From Druceiella hillmani (Eukaryota > Arthropoda > Insecta > Lepidoptera > Hepialidae), in contig JAYKKI010000005.1 in the NCBI GenBank assembly GCA_039881145.1, forward strand, positions 21,199,501 through 21,263,500: a stretch of 64,000 nt of DNA, read 5' to 3'. Position 1 is the first letter of the stretch; each line of letters opens with the position of its first letter. The translations under genes and the position numbers were made by a program. Below, in pieces: positions 12,160 through 24,530 of this stretch. The notes under the pieces are model-generated. The model saw only the letters and a list, made by a program, of their open reading frames with translations, was not told where the DNA came from and did not search any database.

Positions 12160-12659
12160 GAAAGTGGAAAAATTCATATTATAGTGCGTTATTTTTCTTT
12201 TAATATTGCAGAAGATTCCGAGCCTGGAAGCGGTCTATTGCCACGAATGGAGATTTATTCAACATATTATTGATTTAAAGCCTCAGAGATGCTCCACAAA
12301 AAATTAAAAAAGCCCGCCGCTAAAGTTTTCGGTTTACTAATTTCCCTTAAGGTGACTGACCTGAATATGTACCCTGTAGTTACCATGGTATTCGTCACTA
12401 GGGATGTTCGAAACCGCCGGATCGATGTCTATATGGATCGATCGAAAAAAATGTATTAAATTTTACCTACAAGATTCATATGCTTATTTACGAATAGGTA
12501 CAGACATAGAACAAAAGTCCATAAGAGGTATTGGTGTCATATTTTTATTACTACCCTCATTTTCAGTATCTGGTTTTGCTTATATAATATTGCATGTCTA
12601 TCATTCATTCGTTCGTATTGTTTGTGGCATGAGTTTTGGTTTTAATGAAGTTTATTACA

Positions 12660-12815
12660 TGTTAAAAAATGGCTCCATCAAAAAAATGTAACAAGAAGAC
12701 GGACACAGGAAAAATGTAAATTATGCCATTTAATGTGAAAACAAAAGGAAATACTACTAATTTGGCTAAACACATCAAAAAACATCATAATAATACAGAA
12801 ACTCAAATAAAACTC
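12660..12815 (+). mobile_element. hAT-type BED zinc-finger relic
   Basis: Begins with a TGGCTCCATC context encoding APSKKC. One frame gives EKCKLCHL; a shift then gives NVKTKGNTTNLAKHIKKHHN. C-x2-C followed by NT.NL..H...HH is the BED finger that opens many hAT transposases. The finger is interrupted by a frameshift. The rest of the transposase was not found downstream. Confidence 0.6.
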
Positions 12816-13135
12816 AATTTTCAGAATTATAGATTGAATATCATTTGTATATACGAAATCTTTCAACTTGTATTCATTTCATGCACCCATAGCAGCACAA
12901 GGGTAGGTTTTGTGTTGATTTCTCAAATTAAAAATAAACATTTAAATAAAGAAATTGTTTTTTAATGCCTGATCAGTCCATTGTGTCATATGTAATTGTC
13001 TGGACAAATCCACTGATTTATACGGAGTGATATAATATCATTGCGACCCAGAATAGTGATACAAAGCGCCCGGATCGATAATCGCTATTGGTCACGGTTA
13101 TTTAAAGGATAACTATAGAGGAAGTGATAGTGATG

Positions 13136-13195
13136 AAAGTAAGTTTGAACGATAATGTATGCAACATTGAATACATTATCGTCCAAGCTTACTTT
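13136..13195. repeat. Hairpin with 25-bp arms
   Basis: The left arm AAAGTAAGTTTGAACGATAA.. pairs with 13171-13195 at 23 of 25 positions around a 10-base loop. The block ACGATAATGTATGCAAC recurs at 11,176-11,192, so this is probably part of a small dispersed element. Confidence 0.7.
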
Positions 13196-13199
13196 ATAT

Positions 13200-15690
13200 A
13201 ATATAAGGGAACACGGGAAGCAAGTATGTTGTTACTTTTAAATGTGGTGACTGAGCGCGCATCCTCTCCATCTCTGCCAATACATCAGTACTGCAAGGCG
13301 TTTTTCCGGCAAGCTTAGAACATTTCAGTTCTTCGATCTAACTTCCGATTCTATTGGATCAGTCCGATGGTACCATTTTACTGGGTTGTCATCAGAACCT
13401 ACACACAACTGCCAAGTGTCATGATGATACAACAATTAAAAGTGTATGCAATTTAGTTTGGTAGATTCCATTACATAATTAGTTACATGTCGACCTAATA
13501 AAGGCGTATTAAAAATACCGTGTTATTAGTGGTTTAATGTACAATTTCCTGTTATGTTATAGGTAAATATTTTAAAATTATAAATTTCGAATTTTTACAG
13601 TGCATGAAAATCATCTCAATTATCGAAACACAACCCCGGGAATAAAAAAAATCTTAATACTTATTAACAAAAGCTTAATAAAAGATACAACGAATTAAAA
13701 ATATCTTCGAACTAACTTGACCGAATCGAAATTCTGTCGGGTTTAGCACTTCACTATATCAGGAGTTATTTTGTCCCTTTGATACGTGACATGGTGTATT
13801 GAAAATGTCAACTAAACATCTGCACCAAAAATATCTCCCAATCACAAGGTTGAATTCATTGAAGTTTGGCACATAACTTGTTTACAATCGTAACTGTCAG
13901 ACATCACGGTGTCATGTTGAATACTGTGTTTTGTCAACACTAAAGCGGTGCAGTACGCTTGCATCTATCGTCGGTGTCGAGTGTAGTCTGTGTTTTGGCG
14001 TTGTTTACGCAATGGTAATACTCTTCGCCCGTCACATTTTCTAGATTTCTTTAAATGACAATAACACGATGTTAATTCCAGATAGGCTAAAAAGATATAT
14101 CATATATGCTAGAAACGTATTAATTCAACTTATAAACATAAGATTATCAGAGAAAACAAAGTACTGAGAATGCGATGCAATAGTGAATTTTGCTAGATGA
14201 ATGAAAAACAACACGTTTTTCGCCGAAATACGCAACGGGAGAGTACAGAGAGCAGTAGTCATATAACCTGACCGTAATGGTACCTACATGAATTATGCAG
14301 CCAAAATTTTGCGTATACATCTCAATGTATTGTTTGATAATCGAATTCAATTGATTTTAATGTAATGATGTTAAAACGTGTGAGTTTTAGTTATTGGTCT
14401 TATAGGTTATCATACTCGGTTTGGTGTCAGATTTTAGTCAGTTTCTCCAAAATAATACATTAACTATGCCATATTTTGAGCCGTGAGCAAGTTTAACTAG
14501 TTTTTGCAGAATGAAAGAAATATATGAAAATAATTGTTTTTAATATAGAGTTCGATTTTCAATCTTTTAATTTTATGTCATATTATTTAAAAACCAGTAT
14601 ATACGATCATGCATGCTTTGGTGACAATACAGCGAAGTGATAAGAACATATATAGTCAGAGAAACTAAACGTCATCCAGTTCTTCCCTAATTCATTTATT
14701 AATATACCCCTTCTATAAAAAAAGGTTCAATAAATACAACAATATACATACAAGGCATACATATCCATACAAGGTACGTCATACATATGCCGCCTATAGT
14801 TACTCATGAATCTTTGATGCCCGTTGTGTTAAGTCGTATTAGGGTTTCTGCGGTATTATGCAAATTATTAATATTAACGCGTTCCGTTACGTCTTTTGTA
14901 ATATAAGCGTTTGTAATACTTACAACTCGTATCATTAGAAGTTCAATTATTAAAACTTACAAAAAATATAAAAGGAAACCCATAAAAACGTATTATTGTA
15001 TGTTCTTGTATTATTATATGTTCTTACTAGATATAAAATAAGATTGTAACTTGATAAATTACTATTTTTTGAATTTTCATATACAGAAAGATTACATTAT
15101 AATGAACTCTGTTGTAGTGAATTAGCCATTGTACTCGATTGTGTGAATCAGTCAGTTCTGTAATAGTGAACGAAATTGCCAGTCGCGAGCCATAGGAATG
15201 TTTATGTGTATACTTCTATACTATTGTTCTCTTACGCGCAACAATACTGTAACGTATTAGAATCAGAGTGGATGTGCCCAATCAAGAGAGCAATTTTGTA
15301 GAAGAGAATAATATCAAACGACAAAAAGCTACATTTGTGATTTGCCTCAATTGGATATGTTCTCAACATTTACGATAGAAAATTTAATGATGTCCGTATT
15401 GTGGACATATTAAATAAAGGAGGCCCACTTCTCCTACGTTGAACATATTAGAGTAAATGGTAGTTATTAAGTTGAAGTGTGTCAGAATATGAAAGGATTG
15501 GGCACATCAATCAGTAGCAATTATTGTGATGAAGATGATGTTAAAAGGGCAAGTCATTATAATACAAAATATGTTTTCGTTACACTTTACTATCTGAAAC
15601 CATCACCATAAATCAACGTGGTAATTAAATAAATAGTTATTATAGCGTAATAAGTATGTACATATTGTGATAAAAAGATGTGCATGTCAG
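13200..15690. other. No gene recognised
   Basis: AT-rich, with a few CG-containing patches near 13,950. The 13-bp inverted repeat at 15,272/15,497 may belong to the Tc1 relic. Confidence 0.6.
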
Positions 15691-16262
15691 CAAAGTAATA
15701 TAAGGACCATTCGACGGCGACTAGCAAAGTCAAAGCTGTTCAGAAAAATTACTCAAATAGTTCGCTTTACACTTGGCATTTGCTAAGAAATATGAATGCT
15801 GGATCTAATCTTAGTTGAAAAATGTGTTATTTTCGGACGAGACTAAGATAAATCCCATTTCGTTAGATGACAGACAATGTGTATGATGGAGTTCTTTAAA
15901 AACAGAAACCTAAAGTACACAAAAAAAAGGAAGTAAAAAATGGAGTGTAGTAATACACAATTTTGAGGCTGCTTTTCGGGGTTTGGAGTAGGGTCTGAAA
16001 AAAACTGAAGTTACTGTTGATTAAAACCAATACAAAGAAATATTTCAGTAAACGATGCTGCCTTATGCTGAGGAAACTCTCCATGTTATATAGACCTAGC
16101 CGAGATCTAAAGCCTATAGAGCACGTACGGTAGGAAGTCAATAAAAAAGTCGCAACTCAACGAATTGACACAACAGCTTTATGACATTTTACAAGAAGCT
16201 GCGAATAATATTGCTATAGAAACTCGTTGACCAGTGGCCAAATAATACGCAAGAGCAGTTAA
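15690..16262 (+). mobile_element. Tc1-like transposase relic
   Basis: Broken frames give RTIRRRLAKSKLFRK, FAKKYECWI-like, FSDETKINPISLDDRQ, then MLPYAEETLHV and KPIEHVRXEVNKKVATQRID. These follow the Tc1 order: the helix-turn-helix end (RTIRRRL), F.DE..F with the first catalytic Asp, and LNPIE.LW. The middle D region is missing. A perfect 13-bp inverted repeat GATGTGCCCAATC flanks the upstream part at about 15,272 and 15,497. Confidence 0.7.
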
Positions 16263-16754
16263 TTATTTGAAGGTTCCATAAAATAAATATTATTATGTAG
16301 CTATTTTCCTACTTTACTGTACGTATATTTAGAAAATTATGTTCTTACCTGTTATCATTAACATAAGCATAAAATTCGAGTGAACATATAAGTTACGCAG
16401 GCTAGAAGAAACATCTTACTCATTTAATACTAATGTCCGTAATTAGTTGACCACGACTGTAAATACATAAATATACATAAATAAAAAACGTTTACGTCAT
16501 TCATATAGGTGATTCTGGGCATCAAACTGAGTATACTTGAAGCGTCGTTTTGTAAAAAAATACAAACTTGTTTACGTAGAAATCATAAGTTTGACAGATT
16601 TTTTTGTTTTCGAAGCACTTGAGAATTCTCATATAGTTCTTTAACACTTTCCATACTGTTGATGCACAAAAACACGTGTATGCATAATAGATACGTTCTT
16701 TGTTATAATAGACACTTTCTTTGTTGACCTTACAACTTCTCATTGAAAAAGTCG

Positions 16755-17965
16755 AATATCTGAATGGGAAAGCGCCATTGTCATCTTACTATTCAAAAAA
16801 GAGAAGAAGTCGGACCTTAACAACTACCGCCCATTCAGTCTATTATCACAACTGTATAAACCCTTTATAAAAATTATCACAGTTTGTTTGACCAGAAAAG
16901 TCGACTTCTACCAACCTGCCGAACAAGCCGGATTCAGTACTAAGGATCATATATTAACTATGAGAATCAATACAGAAAAAAACACAAAATATCAAATGCC
17001 ACTGTGGCTTGCATTCATACATTATAAGAAGGCCTTTGATAGTATTGAAACCTGGGTAGTAATTCAGTCTCGTCAAAACTCCCGTATTGAACACGTTACA
17101 CTAACCTGGTACAAAATATCTATCAAAATGAAACCCATCACTAAACGAGTCGAGATCCGGAGAAGAGTAAGGTTGAGAGTCACGCTTTCTCCAAAGCAAT
17201 TCACCCTTGTTCTAGAGAACATTTTCAAGACGTTGCATATTGCAGAAGAGTTGTATTAATATAAAAGGCAAAACTGAGGTTTGCGGATGGCATCGTACTA
17301 TTTTCAGAAAACCTGAGAAACATCAAGACTATGATACCATTCTCTGAATGTATGAACCATTTCTCTGAATAGTGTGGTTTGGAAATTAACCTTGACAAAA
17401 TCAAGGTCATAACTAATAGCCCAAATAACATTGCAGCCGCCAGGGTAAATGGCATTGTCTCAAGAAAGGGGATAGGTATGTGTATGCGTCAGGAAATGGT
17501 AATGGGTAAGGACAGCCAAGCAAAGGAGTTCGCCTACAACATGAAAATAAGTGCTGCTCAGAAGGCTCGCATATATGATTAGTGTGTGTAGGACACACGA
17601 TAATCATATATGCGAGTCGTGCTTACATACGGAGCAGGGACCTGGGTGGTCATAAAATAAATCCTCCGCAAACTCCAAGTGGATCAAAGAGCAATCGGGA
17701 GAAAACTATTAGGCGTTACATTGAAAGATCGGGCAAGAAATGAATGGCCAATAAAACATAGTAAGGTTAGCGACGTCACAAAACGGGTAGCAAAATTAAA
17801 ATAGGAGTGGGCTGATCATGTCGCCTGCAAATAAGCTCGTGCAATGAATACCACGGGAAGAAAAACAGCCACAAAGAAGATTTGTTGATATGGCGACATT
17901 AAGAAAATAACTAGAGTGAAGTTGGCAGAACTACCCAAGACCGACACAGATGCCTTAAACTAAAG
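16755..17965 (+). mobile_element. RTE/BovB-like non-LTR retrotransposon relic (reverse transcriptase to C-terminus)
   Basis: Frameshifted but readable: SDLNNYRPFSLLSQLYKPF, then VDFYQPAEQAGFST, FIHYKKAFDSIETW, KLTLSPKQ-like and LVLENIFKTL blocks, then LRFADGIVLFSENL, GLEINLDKIKV, an AIGRKLLGVTLKDRARNEW block and KVSDVTKRVAKLKXEWADHV. These are the order and wording of insect endonuclease-reverse transcriptases. The catalytic FADD is FADG, so the copy is dead. A 51-bp perfect hairpin interrupts it at 17,566-17,616. The 3' end fades after about 17,965. Confidence 0.85.
17566..17616. repeat. Perfect hairpin inside the RTE-like relic
   Basis: CTCGCATATATGATTA (17566-17581) is repeated in reverse complement at 17601-17616; the intervening bases also pair (TGTGTG with CACACA-type bases). 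It breaks the reverse transcriptase frame and looks like a local inverted duplication. Confidence 0.75.
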
Positions 17966-18689
17966 GAGGTCTGTACCTTAGCGGTCGAAAATAACTAAAG
18001 AAGAAGAATACATACACACAGACACGGAATTAAATTGGTATAGCAATCAGGTTTTTTATATCTTGTTCCGTTCTCGAAATACACTTTTTTGAAGTTAACG
18101 CAACGGTTAAGTGTCCTGCATTACACGAACATCCGAAACCGCGCGGTCGAATGGATCCTCTTTTGGTTTTGATCCGTCCAATTATTGGCTGTGTGAAATA
18201 TTACCTCACTCATACAGTTTTCTCACTAGGCTCATTATAATCATTTACTTGTTCCCAAACAAACAAAAAATCGTTTGGATTAGCAAAAAAACAACAACAA
18301 AGAAAAATACCGCACGTTTTTAAAAATAACTAAGCTGTGTACCTAAAAATAACTTTAAGCTATGTACCGCATTAGTTATTGAAGTTTTATAAGAACAGAT
18401 ATTACACTAAAGGGTATAAAATTACTTCATTTTTTTCCTATACCACAAACTTCATTCCAATAACAGTTATATAACAATGAAATGAAGTTTAATACAGAAA
18501 GTAACATTTCTCCTTTAATAATCTCTAAAACTTCAGCAATATAGGACACAGAATGTAGATTATTTTCTATTCACGTTAAACGTTAATGGCATATTTGCTT
18601 AGTCCAATATTACTTGATATTTCTCTTATTACGAACGGCATATTCTGTGGAATATATATATTTCAAATTCTCTACATAACGGAGCATTC

Positions 18690-19010
18690 GCCCGTACACA
18701 GTTATGGACGACGGTTAGTTTTGTGCGTTGAAAGCGAACCCAGATACGTATTGTTACAAGTCATTACATCTGCCTTGCTGGGGATTACTCAGGACCCTGC
18801 CCTAGCGTGGTTCTCGGGCGAGAAAGCTTTAACTCGTGCCGCGTTCGCTCGCGGGACGGGGAAGCGCTGAATGAACGAGAGGGAGTGGGCGTAGGACGAT
18901 CGATATTTTAACTATTCGCAATGCCTATAGGGCGCCTCGCGCGTGCCGGGGCCGTTGTATCCTTTATATTAGCTGCTGTCCGAGTGCAATAATCTGCCAT
19001 CAACTCATCA
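18690..19010. other. GC-rich islet
   Basis: A stretch with CGTGCCGCGTTCGCTCGCGG, ACGATCGATATTTTA and GGGCGCCTCGCGCGTGCCGG. Clear change of composition from both flanks. No coding similarity was recognised. Confidence 0.35.
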
Positions 19011-19291
19011 GGATCGATTTAACTCTCACGTGGTGTTGCTCTTATTTGTTTCGATGTAAACAGTCATGATTTACGACTTTTGATGTAATATGTAATATAG
19101 AATTTTGAAGTAATATTGAATATACTTATTCGTTTATGTCAATATATGACACGAGATGCTCATCTCTTGAAGTCCATTTCTACTATGCATTAGGTAACAG
19201 CATTTAATGTGATATGTCATACTGGAGAATTTCAAAAACATGTTTTATGTTGATAAATGATACTATATATATACAGCAAAATTTATTCTAT

Positions 19292-19690
19292 ACTAGCTGT
19301 GCCCACGATTTTATTCCGTGGAATTAGGATTAGGAATTTTTTTCTTTTTTCTGTCAGAACTCTATGAGCATAAATTTGATTAAAAACTCTAATACCGTTG
19401 GCAGCCAAATCGGTACCGCCGTTTCTGATATTAGCATGCACAAAGAACGTAAACTAAAGAGTGACTTATTTTTTTATTAGTGAAACTATTGAAATTAAAC
19501 CAAGACTAAATGTTAGCCCAACCTAATATAAATACATCACTGAAAACCGCATCATAATCGGTTCAGCCGTTGCTGAAATTAGCGTGCACAACGAAAGGTG
19601 CGTACGAACGGACAAACATTCTAAAACAACATTCTAAAAACTGTTGTTTTTTACATAAAAATATTCTATGTACTCAGTTTTTTTAAGATT
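19292..19690 (+). repeat. 3' tail of a common insect non-LTR retrotransposon
   Basis: Begins TACTAGCTGTGCCCACGATT, the abundant TACTAGCTGT.CCCGCGACTTCGTCCG-type element end, here mutated. It also has the phrase CATAATCGGTTCAGCCGTTG and a GTACGAACGGACAAACATT stretch near the end. It is non-coding and degenerate. Confidence 0.65.
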
Positions 19691-20769
19691 TTATTATATG
19701 TATAGTATAGATAGCAAATGCAAATAGAGCACATATTTAACTTTAATAATAACTAAAAAGATAAGATTTAAGTTTTTCACTTTATTTGGCAATATAGAGT
19801 ACAATTTTTATAACCAATTCTTAATTGATTGCTAAGTAAAACGTTTAAAATTATAGTTTACCAAAAATTGAATGTAAAAGATATATAATAATTATTAGAA
19901 TTAGACATTTCATAACAAAATAGTCAACATCGATTTCCTAGGATGAATTTTTTAAAATTGCAACCTAATATTGACATATTAGGTTTTGATGAAAAAAATT
20001 ACATTCGCTTTTTGTGTAAAAAGCGATTTTTACTTTGATGGCATTGAAAAATAGCCATCTTTTCAGATTTTTTAAAAAAATAAATACAATGGTTAAATAA
20101 TGAAATTGGTTTACGTTTTAATACTACATAAAATATACAATAATTAAAAAAAATTATCAACCCCCTTTTTAGAAAAAAAAAGGAATTATTAACTGTTATC
20201 AATTATTGAAGATTTTTATATATTTTTTAATTTTAAATTCCATTTTGCACCCATGTGCCCAAATTTAAAAATTACGGACATTTATAATTCCGATCATTTT
20301 TGTTCTGAAAATTTTAATCCAAGCTCTGGAACTTCTATTGACTGCTCATTTGCCAATCCCACGGTTTGCTGATTCACCTCTCTTAACTATTTTATGGCTT
20401 TAAAAATGTTGTTTCAAAAAAACGAAATTTCTTATATTTTCTTGCCAACAATCTTCTGCGCCGCCGGACGACCGGAGAAGACACGGTAAACTCTGTATTT
20501 AGATGAAGTCGATTAAAAATCCTTACCACTTAGTGACTAAGGAGCCGATATCTACTTTTTGAGTTATTTTATAAAATAAACAATTAATTCAAAAACGAAG
20601 ATCGAGGTATCACAAAATTTAAAGGTGTAATTACTATTTTTTGCCCCCTCCGTTAAAAATGAGTTTTGCAAAGCACGTAGTATTATTTTTGAACCAAATA
20701 TTACATTTCTAAATACACAGGGGGTAGAGTACACTAGGCCATACCACAATTGTTAGGTTACATAGGTAG

Positions 20770-20910
20770 ATATAAACCGCGGGGTGGATTTTATCGTACG
20801 CCCAAGGCGCCGGCTACAGTGGCTGGCGAAAGATGTGGTCCGTGACTCGAGAGGCCACCCTCGCGGTTAGCACGAGTGGCGTGCCTTGCAGGGAAAGTGT
20901 GCTTTTACTC
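20770..20910. other. GC-rich islet
   Basis: Contains CCAAGGCGCCGGCTACAGTG and a CTCGAGAGGCCACCCTCGCG stretch. I looked for tRNA-like A and B boxes and did not find a convincing pair. Confidence 0.3.
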
Positions 20911-21456
20911 ATACAAACCGGTTAACAATTTTCTTCATCTAGAATAACCAAGGTCTTATTAGCAAGGATTGTAAATAAATTTATATCTTCACATAATATG
21001 AGCTTGGGAGAGTAAAATAGCATTCTATAGTAGGAACCGATTTTTATATTTAAAAAAAATTAAGAGCTTAATTAGTTATTAACAAGTTTCAATTAAAATA
21101 ATAAATTTAGATGTCGAATTGTTTTTTTTTCGTAAAATAATATTTAAAGCTGAACGTGAAAGGAATAAAAGGTGTTTACCAGAGAACTATTTGTTTAAGT
21201 TACGACCGGTGATAAGTGACTGACTATGAAAAATGGAATAACAAACGATTTTTTTAAAATAACTAGCAACTATAAATCATTACAATTAATGTATAACTAG
21301 TTCATTGGAGTAATTTATATTTTTTGGTATGGTACATATTTTTTGTATGTTAAGCTTTATAAATTACCAAGTATATTCTCGAGGATCCAAAAATTATCAC
21401 ATTTTTCTCTTTATAAGAAACAAAGGACAAGGTGATGCGCCAGTCCAGAATATTTG

Positions 21457-21650
21457 AATAACATAATATTTTTGCTAATATATTATGTTATTCAAATCTT
21501 CAGGTGGGCACCTGAAGATGTTGTAATACAATGAAACCTAGGTCGTGGTAAAGAAAGTAGAAATAATACATCACGTAGTTTCATTTAATTGTGAACAATG
21601 AATTTCTACAAAATTAACGCCAAATATATTCAATATTTGAATAAGATAAT
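21457..21650 (+). repeat. Hammerhead-repeat family, copy B with a target-site duplication
   Basis: Flanked by GAATAACATAAT (21457-21468) and GAATAAGATAAT (21639-21650), 11 of 12 identical, which I read as the target-site duplication. The insertion includes an inverted fragment, a plus-sense ribozyme and the common 3' tail with AATGAATTTCTACAAAATTA and CCAAATATATTCAATATTT. Confidence 0.65.
21509..21552 (+). ncRNA. Hammerhead ribozyme motif, copy with a shortened stem I
   Basis: CAC (21509-21511), CTGAAGA (21512-21518), stem II TGTTGT/ACAAT, GAAA (21533-21536), CCTAGG (21537-21542), GTC, GTGG (21545-21548). The upstream side is joined head-to-head to an inverted piece of the same motif (TCTTCAGGTGGG at 21498-21509), which removes the outer helix strand. 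Confidence 0.62.
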
Positions 21651-22979
21651 AGTGTCTCCTATAGTAAATATCGTTTCTTTCGGGCATCTTGTTGCGTTTA
21701 ATATAGCTAATATAGCTGAAAACATATTAAGACGCCCAATCTAGTCAATTTTATCCACGCTTATTTTACGCGTTTTTTTCTAAACTTCATCGCGTAAGAC
21801 TCACGCATCGTGTATGAGAATTGAAGATTTATGTAATAACTATCATAACAACACTGGCATCGTGCACCGTTTATCTTCCTTTGACTTTTGTTTATTATTT
21901 TAACGACGGAAGGAAAAATGAAAATATTGTATTTGTCAAAATAATCGTGTGCGTACGTGCGCGCGTGCGTGCGTGTGTGAACCTTTACGTCCGTATCAAT
22001 CGCACAGTGTAGCGCCTAAATCACTGAATCGATTTGGGTTTAATTTAGCGTTCGATGTTTTTCCTAATATTTCCAAACGTTTTTTTCCTTTTTTTCGAGC
22101 CTCAAAAGATTGGGTATGTAGACATAGAAAAAAAACCATTTTCTCACAACGAGTCTTAACTTTCCATATTATTAGTTCGTTATTATCCAAAGAATATGCC
22201 ATAACTCGTTTTCCAGGGGAAAATCCAACACGGATACAAATCTAAAGTAAATTATTAGAATACTTAATTAAATTGGCGGGTTTTTGTGTCGCGAGGATGG
22301 TGGGACGCTCGACGCTGCAGTTAGTAATGGCTGATAACCCCAAAATACTAACATTTATGAGCACAAAAATAAAAAAAATTATTGCTTTACAAAAAAACAA
22401 GTTTGCTTCTAGTTAAAATGTGTGGTTATACCGTTTGTTTGTCTGCCTTGAAATGTTAAGATTAAGAGAGGTGACGATATATTTAAGCTCAATAAATTGC
22501 GTCGAAAAATAATCTGAAACGTTTTCTCAGATTAAATGGGTCGGAAAAATGCACTACAGAAACGGATCTTTATGTAAAGTTTTTCGTAATCGTGAAGAAT
22601 TTTCGGAATACTCATAAACATCTTTAAAAAATTGGACATTTCAAATATTTCTGGAACAATATATAGTGGTATTAAGACTTCTAGACAAGTGATGATCATA
22701 ATAGCATAGTTTAAGTATAGATAGAATTGAGCCAGCAAATTTTTAACAATCAGCTGATTTGGGATTCGTCTCGCTTGTAAGGTATGCATTGAAGAAAGTA
22801 CATTTAAAAAACTGCAGATGTCACTAAATGCATTCAATTGAGTATACGTGTCGCTGAATGTTGCGTCGACCAATGCTATACTAGTCCGGTGCGCGCCATA
22901 CATTTTCTTGCTTTCTATGGTTTTGTGTCAAAAAAGTATGCAAGTATGCGTGCGTAAAAAGTATGCAATGGACATTCTT

Positions 22980-23190
22980 GTGTTTCATCTTATATATATT
23001 TTCTCCAGAGAACTTATTATGCTTTTAATACAATTATTTCATAAGTATTTTTATATTAATTTGGATACCGATAAATTATATTTTCATTGCTTTGTGTTGC
23101 TTGAAATGGCAAGCATTGTAGCCGATTGAAACTCTACTGGACGAAAAAGGAAAGAAGTCATATTTTTCAGACTTCCAAAATGTGAAACAG
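22980..23190 (+). pseudogene. Possible THAP-domain start, broken
   Basis: At about 23,107-23,190 a frame reads ASIVAD, a stop, then NSTGRKRKEVIFFRLPKCET and a GTAAGT. NSTGR+....FFRLPK resembles the first 30 residues of THAP zinc fingers; a C-x-C pair expected upstream is replaced by Ile and a stop. This is a weak, single-block match. Confidence 0.3.
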
Positions 23191-23731
23191 TAAGTATTGT
23201 TTGTCGTATTATTCTTTATTGCCAAAGAATATGTAATATAACATACCAGATAATGCAACAATGCATTTTAAAATTACGTTATCGGGGAAATTTATACCTT
23301 TATAATCACTATAATTCAATTCTTGATTACCACAAATTATAGTGCAATTTAAGATATTATCAATTATTAATTAAATAAAAAACTCAAGATACTAATTACA
23401 ATCGTTTACATGTTCTAAACGGTATGACAAGTTATAAGATGAACAAGGTTTAATTTTTGTTAAAGACCGCATATTTTGTATTATAAAATCATGGCAAACC
23501 CTATTTCAGTTAAATTTTAATTAAATATTATTTGTTAGTAATTTAAAAAGAGAGTTTCTTTCAATAATTAAAATGAGTTACTACTGACTATTAAATACGT
23601 TTTACAAATGATTTTATCCAACTTATTTATTAAACACAACATTAAAATAAACTGGTGTCTCAACAATTTAAATACAATGAAAGGAAATAAATCAGTTCGA
23701 AAAGAAAATCAGGAATTACTTTTAATTAATT

Positions 23732-23794
23732 TGTGTGTGTGCGTGTGTTTGTGTGTGTGTGCGTGTGTTTGTGTGTGTGTGCGTGCGTGTATGT
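23732..23794. repeat. (GT)n microsatellite with GC and TTT interruptions
   Basis: A pattern of TGTGTGTGTGCGTGTGTT repeated at a larger scale of about 20 bases. The open frame across it is an artefact. Confidence 0.9.
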
Positions 23795-24530
23795 GCATTG
23801 AGTCGCTCAAAGTTGGTGTTCGTCAGCTCAAGGACAATATATATATATGATCTGACAAGTAGAACTGAGATAATTACTCCTTAAAATTTCCATCAGGCAA
23901 AAGAATATAATACTAAGTAATAAGTTCCATACTTTAAGTGATGTGTGGGGGCAATTTAAGTGAGGTTTTGGTGAATAGACGACAATGGGCTAGGAAGGTC
24001 AAAAACAACAGTTGTTGAGAGAAGTCTGAAATCTGTGATGGATTTTTTTGACAAAGGTTATCAAGTAACTTGTAAGAAAAAATACTTTATCACCTAAATT
24101 TCCATAACACCCATATTCCGTATTTTATTAACTATTTGCTAAAAAAGAAAAGTTTCAGGACAAGGAGCTTTTCACTACTGAAACAAAAGGTCTGTCATTG
24201 AAGGTTCTTTTCCATCGAATTCCTTTTTCGAATTACCACTATTGATGACGCATGGGCTAGAAACTGGAGAGGAAATATCAGTCAAATGAATGAAGAAATT
24301 CATCCTTCCTGTGACCCACAATTTCAACGAATGCAATCAAAGACCAAGCAGATTCACAAGCAAAGGTCCTTGTGAAATAAGTGTGACAGCATTATATTGT
24401 GACATTATTGTGGCTTTTTGCAACAAGTTAAATAAAACAATGCAAGAAAATTGATCTGATTTGCTTAATCAATTTTGCACAACAAATTCCATGACCACCA
24501 TTAATATAAGATATTTAACGTACACAATTA

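Noticed and set aside
20770..20910. Possible tRNA or SINE head in the GC-rich islet
   Set aside because: No pair of A and B boxes with correct spacing and no cloverleaf could be drawn.
21821..22245. Overlapping open frames on both strands around a GT/GC-rich patch
   Set aside because: The frames overlap in three phases, share no known domain and lack convincing splice sites.
22532..22903. 123-codon minus-strand frame as a gene
   Set aside because: Some stretches look protein-like (ARTSIALVDATFSDTYTQLN-like), but no family or splice context was recognised; kept out of the gene list.
23608..23850. Open frame of 80 codons with a Cys/Val-rich run
   Set aside because: The run is a translated (GT)n microsatellite.
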